Assembly (NCBI GenBank): GCA_002314445.1
Contig: DCFX01000022.1
Span: 1,210-65,209 of the forward strand
Length of the DNA stretch: 64,000 nucleotides
Reading direction: 5' to 3'
Origin: Treponema sp. UBA1793
GTDB taxonomy: Bacteria; Spirochaetota; Spirochaetia; Treponematales; Treponemataceae
The notes under the pieces are model-generated. The model had not been told where the DNA came from. It worked only from the letters and a program-made list of their open reading frames with translations, and made no database searches. Shown piece after piece: positions 61,737-64,000 of the stretch (position 1 is the stretch's first letter; the number at the start of each line of letters is the position of its first letter). The translations under genes were made by a program, and so were the position numbers.

Positions 61737-62717
61737 ATGGTAAAAGTATATTCATTGAAAGCGGGGAAGGCAGCACGTCTTGACCTGTTCCTCCGGGAAC
61801 AGCTGCCGCCGCTTTTTGCAAATCAAAAAGACTATTCCGCCGTATTTTTTAATCCGGACAGTGTAAGCAATTCAAAAATACGCCGTTTTATAATTGCCGG
61901 TGCAGTACGCATTGACGGGCAGCAGTGCCGGGTTCCGTCCGCGTCTATCAATGCAGGCAGTACTGTTTCTATTGCGGTGGACAGCGGCAAATTTTTTTAC
62001 GAAAAGCAGCCTGACGACATCAAATTTGATGTAACGAAAGATTCTGTTCTATATGAGGACGATGTCGTTATTATAGTGAATAAACCTGCATTTTTTCCCA
62101 CAGAGGTGACGATTGCGGGGCAGCGGGACAATATGCATGACGCGGTTGTACGCTGGTTGTGGGCGGAAAATCCGTCTCTTCGCAATGCGCCTTACGCGGG
62201 TATTATGCACCGCCTCGACAGGGATACAAGCGGTGTCCTGCTTTTTACAAAAGCGCGTACGGTCAACAATGCCGTACACGACATGTTTGAACAGCATACT
62301 GCGCGGAAAGTGTATCGTGCAGTTACGGCATGTCCGGCTGCATTACCTGCGGAAGAATTTTCTGCTGATAATTTTCTCGGCAGGATAAGCGCTAAGAGCA
62401 GTCAGGGGAAGTGGGGCAGTGTATCAGAAGCTCAGGGCGGTGTTCACGCACATACGGATTTTACAGTGATTGGACATGGTTTTCTGGATGGGATAAAGGT
62501 TCTGTATATAGAAGCCCGTCCTGTCACCGGCCGCACACATCAGATCCGCGTCCATCTTTCATCGGCCGGAATGCCGATTATAGGAGACAAATTGTACGGA
62601 GGCCCGGCTGCGGAACGAATGTATCTGCACGCTCAGTCTCTTACATTTCCGCATCCTGTTACCAGTCTTACAATGACAGTAACGGCCCGGCTTCCTCCCG
62701 GATTCGGCAGTTGCTGA
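61737..62717 (+). CDS. RluA-family pseudouridine synthase
   Basis: The ATG at 61737 is used; the upstream TTG would add eight residues with no clear benefit. An N-terminal S4-like RNA-binding part (RRFIIAGAVRIDGQQCRVPS) is followed by the catalytic domain with IVNKPAFFPTE, the Asp motif MHRLDRDTSGVLLF, and VTGRTHQIRVHLSSAGMPII. It makes pseudouridine in rRNA or tRNA; the exact target (RluC, RluD or other) is not readable. It is 326 residues, and starts 38 bp after the arsR gene with a weak ribosome-binding site, so it may be independent. Confidence 0.9.
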   Translation: MVKVYSLKAGKAARLDLFLREQLPPLFANQKDYSAVFFNPDSVSNSKIRRFIIAGAVRIDGQQCRVPSASINAGSTVSIAVDSGKFFYEKQPDDIKFDVTKDSVLYEDDVVIIVNKPAFFPTEVTIAGQRDNMHDAVVRWLWAENPSLRNAPYAGIMHRLDRDTSGVLLFTKARTVNNAVHDMFEQHTARKVYRAVTACPAALPAEEFSADNFLGRISAKSSQGKWGSVSEAQGGVHAHTDFTVIGHGFLDGIKVLYIEARPVTGRTHQIRVHLSSAGMPIIGDKLYGGPAAERMYLHAQSLTFPHPVTSLTMTVTARLPPGFGSC

Positions 62718-62763
62718 TTTAGCTGCTTTGTTCTATAGTATCTTGTAATTGTTCAGGTAGCAT

Positions 62764-63522
62764 ATGAATAACCGCATAAACAACCATAAAAAGGCTGCCG
62801 GAAGGGACGGGTTTGACAAATACCGGCGGCGTTCACGTTTTGAAAGCGTATTTGGAGATTCAAGTGCAGCTTTCATTGCACTTATCCTCATAGCGATTCT
62901 GGCCGGATTCGGTATCCCGCTTCTTGTGTATGTGCTTGTATTCCGCGGCGGTTTTTCACATGATAATGCCGACTGGGGAAACTTCGGTTTGTATCTCGCA
63001 GGTATTTCCGGGCCTTTTTTTTCATTTGCAAGTTTTGTAGGCCTCATTCTCACGCTCAACAATTCAATCAAAGAAAAAGAAGGAGACGACGCTCAGGTGT
63101 TGTTTTTCCGTTACATCGATGCTGTCCTTAAGCAGAACGTACAGAATACGAGAGATACAGCTGCGCTCAAAAAAATGTATGATGAACTGTGTGCAACAGT
63201 CAAGAGCGGTGGTGTTTCGGATACGCCTCTCCCGTCTGCAAAGGAGATAAAGGAAAAACAGAACCGCAATGTAAAATTTTTCCTGCTTATTTATGCGATT
63301 ATAGATTACATCCGTTCAACGCCAAAACTTGACAACATGACATATATCACGATTCTGTTTTCTTATCTTACGTATGATGAAAAATATGTTTTCGCTGTAG
63401 ATATGAGGGACGGACGTCCGGGGCAGAATATTCCGCCGAAAATGCAGCAGGCGATAGTAAGTACCTTTATGGACTGGAACGACTTCTGTCGCAGGATGGA
63501 AATATTGAACAGGCATATATAA
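62764..63522 (+). CDS. Two-TM protein resembling putative phage abortive-infection proteins
   Basis: A 252-residue inner-membrane protein with TM helices near 39-62 (AFIALILIAILAGFGIPLLV) and 83-103 (YLAGISGPFFSFASFVGLIL), then a cytosolic helical domain. The spacing of the two TMs, the motif WGNFGLYLAGISGPFFSFAS, and the following YIDAVLKQN helices resemble the putative AbiC-like family, which in turn has a poorly supported link to phage defence. No catalytic residues are known. It stands alone after the pseudouridine synthase and 160 bp upstream of the tiny gene. Confidence 0.5.
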   Translation: MNNRINNHKKAAGRDGFDKYRRRSRFESVFGDSSAAFIALILIAILAGFGIPLLVYVLVFRGGFSHDNADWGNFGLYLAGISGPFFSFASFVGLILTLNNSIKEKEGDDAQVLFFRYIDAVLKQNVQNTRDTAALKKMYDELCATVKSGGVSDTPLPSAKEIKEKQNRNVKFFLLIYAIIDYIRSTPKLDNMTYITILFSYLTYDEKYVFAVDMRDGRPGQNIPPKMQQAIVSTFMDWNDFCRRMEILNRHI

Positions 63523-63537
63523 AACGCATATTTATTA

Positions 63538-63566
63538 TTGACTTTTTTTTTACATATGCGTATATT
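63538..63566 (+). promoter_or_regulatory. Sigma-70 promoter of the 22-codon gene
   Basis: TTGACT (63538-63543), 17 bp, TATATT (63561-63566). The predicted start near 63573 gives a 5' leader of about 109 nt before ATG 63682. Confidence 0.65.
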
Positions 63567-63645
63567 CATCCTGTTGATGCGATGTGCTGCTTTAAGTGGC
63601 GCGACGGATTAAAAAAAACCCGTTTCCGCAAACTAAAACATGCCA

Positions 63646-63673
63646 CCACAGAATATCTATAGATATGTGGAGG
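63646..63673 (+). promoter_or_regulatory. 5'-leader hairpin touching the ribosome-binding site
   Basis: CCAC (63646-63649) pairs with GTGG (63667-63670), and ATATC (63653-63657) with GATAT (63662-63666), loop TATA. The right arm overlaps the SD GGAGG (63669-63673) of the 22-codon gene, so the fold could limit its translation. Confidence 0.45.
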
Positions 63674-63681
63674 TAGAGATT

Positions 63682-63750
63682 ATGGCAAAAGGAAACAAAA
63701 AGCCGGCTGCAGGAACAAAACCTGCTGACAACTCTGGTGCAAAAAAATAA
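63682..63750 (+). CDS. Tiny Lys/Ala/Gly-rich basic protein (22 aa), unknown function
   Basis: ATG 63682 is preceded by GTGGAGG; the frame runs 22 codons to TAA at 63748. The product begins MAKGNKKPAAG and is basic, with many Lys, Gly, Ala and Pro and no hydrophobic segment. The unit is complete: promoter (63538-63566), structured leader, ORF and terminator (63781-63813), giving a predicted RNA of about 240 nt. It resembles the gene at 420-581 in its N-terminal pattern and organisation. It could be a real small protein, or the RNA itself could be the product. Confidence 0.5.
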   Translation: MAKGNKKPAAGTKPADNSGAKK

Positions 63751-63780
63751 CACCTGACCGGTAAGAAGTAGAAATCAACA

Positions 63781-63813
63781 AAAGCAGGAAGCATAAGTTT
63801 CCTGCTTTTTTTT
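63781..63813 (+). terminator. Rho-independent terminator after the 22-codon gene
   Basis: AAAGCAGGAA (63781-63790) pairs with TTCCTGCTTT (63799-63808), loop about 8 nt, followed by T to 63813. Confidence 0.9.
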
Positions 63814-63884
63814 GTCTTTTTGTTGACGTTGTCTGCTCCGCATTAGTATCTTCATAGTAAACAAATTTTGCAGGTGATATAGAA

Positions 63885-64000
63885 ATGAGTGAATCAGAAA
63901 AAGACCAGACAGAAAAAGAAGATCGGAAGGTTGAAAGCCAGCCGGAAGATCAGAAATCTTCTGGTGCTGAAAAAGCTGTCGAAAATGACGCCGGGACAGA
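63885..64000 (+). CDS. Start of an acidic, low-complexity protein (partial)
   Basis: ATG 63885 opens a frame that continues past the window. A weak AGGTG (63872-63876) lies upstream. The first 38 residues (starting MSESEKDQTEKEDRK) are rich in Glu, Asp, Lys and Ser, without hydrophobic segments. Too little is present to assign a family. Confidence 0.5.
   Translation, partial: MSESEKDQTEKEDRKVESQPEDQKSSGAEKAVENDAGT

Noticed and set aside
1..64000. CRISPR arrays, rRNA or tRNA genes
   Set aside because: No regularly spaced repeat array and no cloverleaf or rRNA core sequence was seen in the intergenic regions.

Overview
The window looks like a chromosome segment of a saccharolytic, diderm, treponeme-like spirochaete (a gut or rumen Treponema is the best guess). 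The sequence shows loosely defined spirochaetal lipoboxes, a beta-barrel outer-membrane protein ending in Phe, several large ABC sugar-binding proteins with LplB/YtcP-type permeases, and housekeeping genes (tsaD, aroF, tyrA, apt, asnA, thrH). The genus is inferred from gene content and protein style, not from an rRNA gene, which is absent.

Layout. 1-600: tail of an IS1182-type transposase, a 53-bp-period direct repeat, and a tiny autonomous gene (promoter, 53-codon ORF, terminator). 660-8440, minus strand: an envelope protein, a small lipocalin-like lipoprotein, and two large FN3-repeat lipoproteins that are translationally coupled. 8510-22688: a first sugar-sensing and uptake block with a binding lipoprotein, a YesM-type histidine kinase, two permeases, a second binding protein, a YesL protein, a secreted GH5 endoglucanase, a YesN/AraC-type response regulator and a porin-like outer-membrane barrel. 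23142-23930: remnant of a GH31 alpha-xylosidase. 24328-33817: a same-strand block of six genes (giant membrane-anchored binding protein, two permeases, an NHL/TPR protein, a YIP1-family membrane protein, a DUF5696 protein). 33819-45377: a third importer followed by GH43, GH30, GH43-CBM6, GH115 and an esterase, which together fit glucuronoarabinoxylan breakdown. None of the three sugar importers has its own ATPase, so they probably share one encoded elsewhere.

45386-50775, minus strand: a PrsW-like protease, a COG2426 membrane protein, the thiBPQ thiamine importer under a TPP riboswitch, and thrH. 50776-53647: a long AT-rich control region with paired inverted repeats and a good -24/-12 (sigma-54) promoter in front of an alternative sigma factor, then a YibQ-type divergent polysaccharide deacetylase. 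53768-62717: core genes: tsaD, an aroF-tyrA unit behind a putative Tyr/Trp leader-peptide attenuator, apt, asnA, an unknown gene coupled to asnA, a radical SAM/SPASM-ArsR pair with an operator-like repeat, and an RluA-type pseudouridine synthase. 62764-64000: a two-TM protein resembling putative phage abortive-infection proteins, a second tiny autonomous gene, and the start of an acidic protein.

How it works together (inference): FN3 lipoproteins, the secreted GH5 and the porin act at the surface; binding proteins and permeases import xylan-derived oligosaccharides; signal-peptide-less GH43, GH115 and esterase finish debranching in the cytosol; YesM/YesN couple sensing to expression. The most notable regulatory finds are the sigma-54 promoter of the sigma-factor gene, the aroF attenuator, and the two small stand-alone basic-peptide genes.
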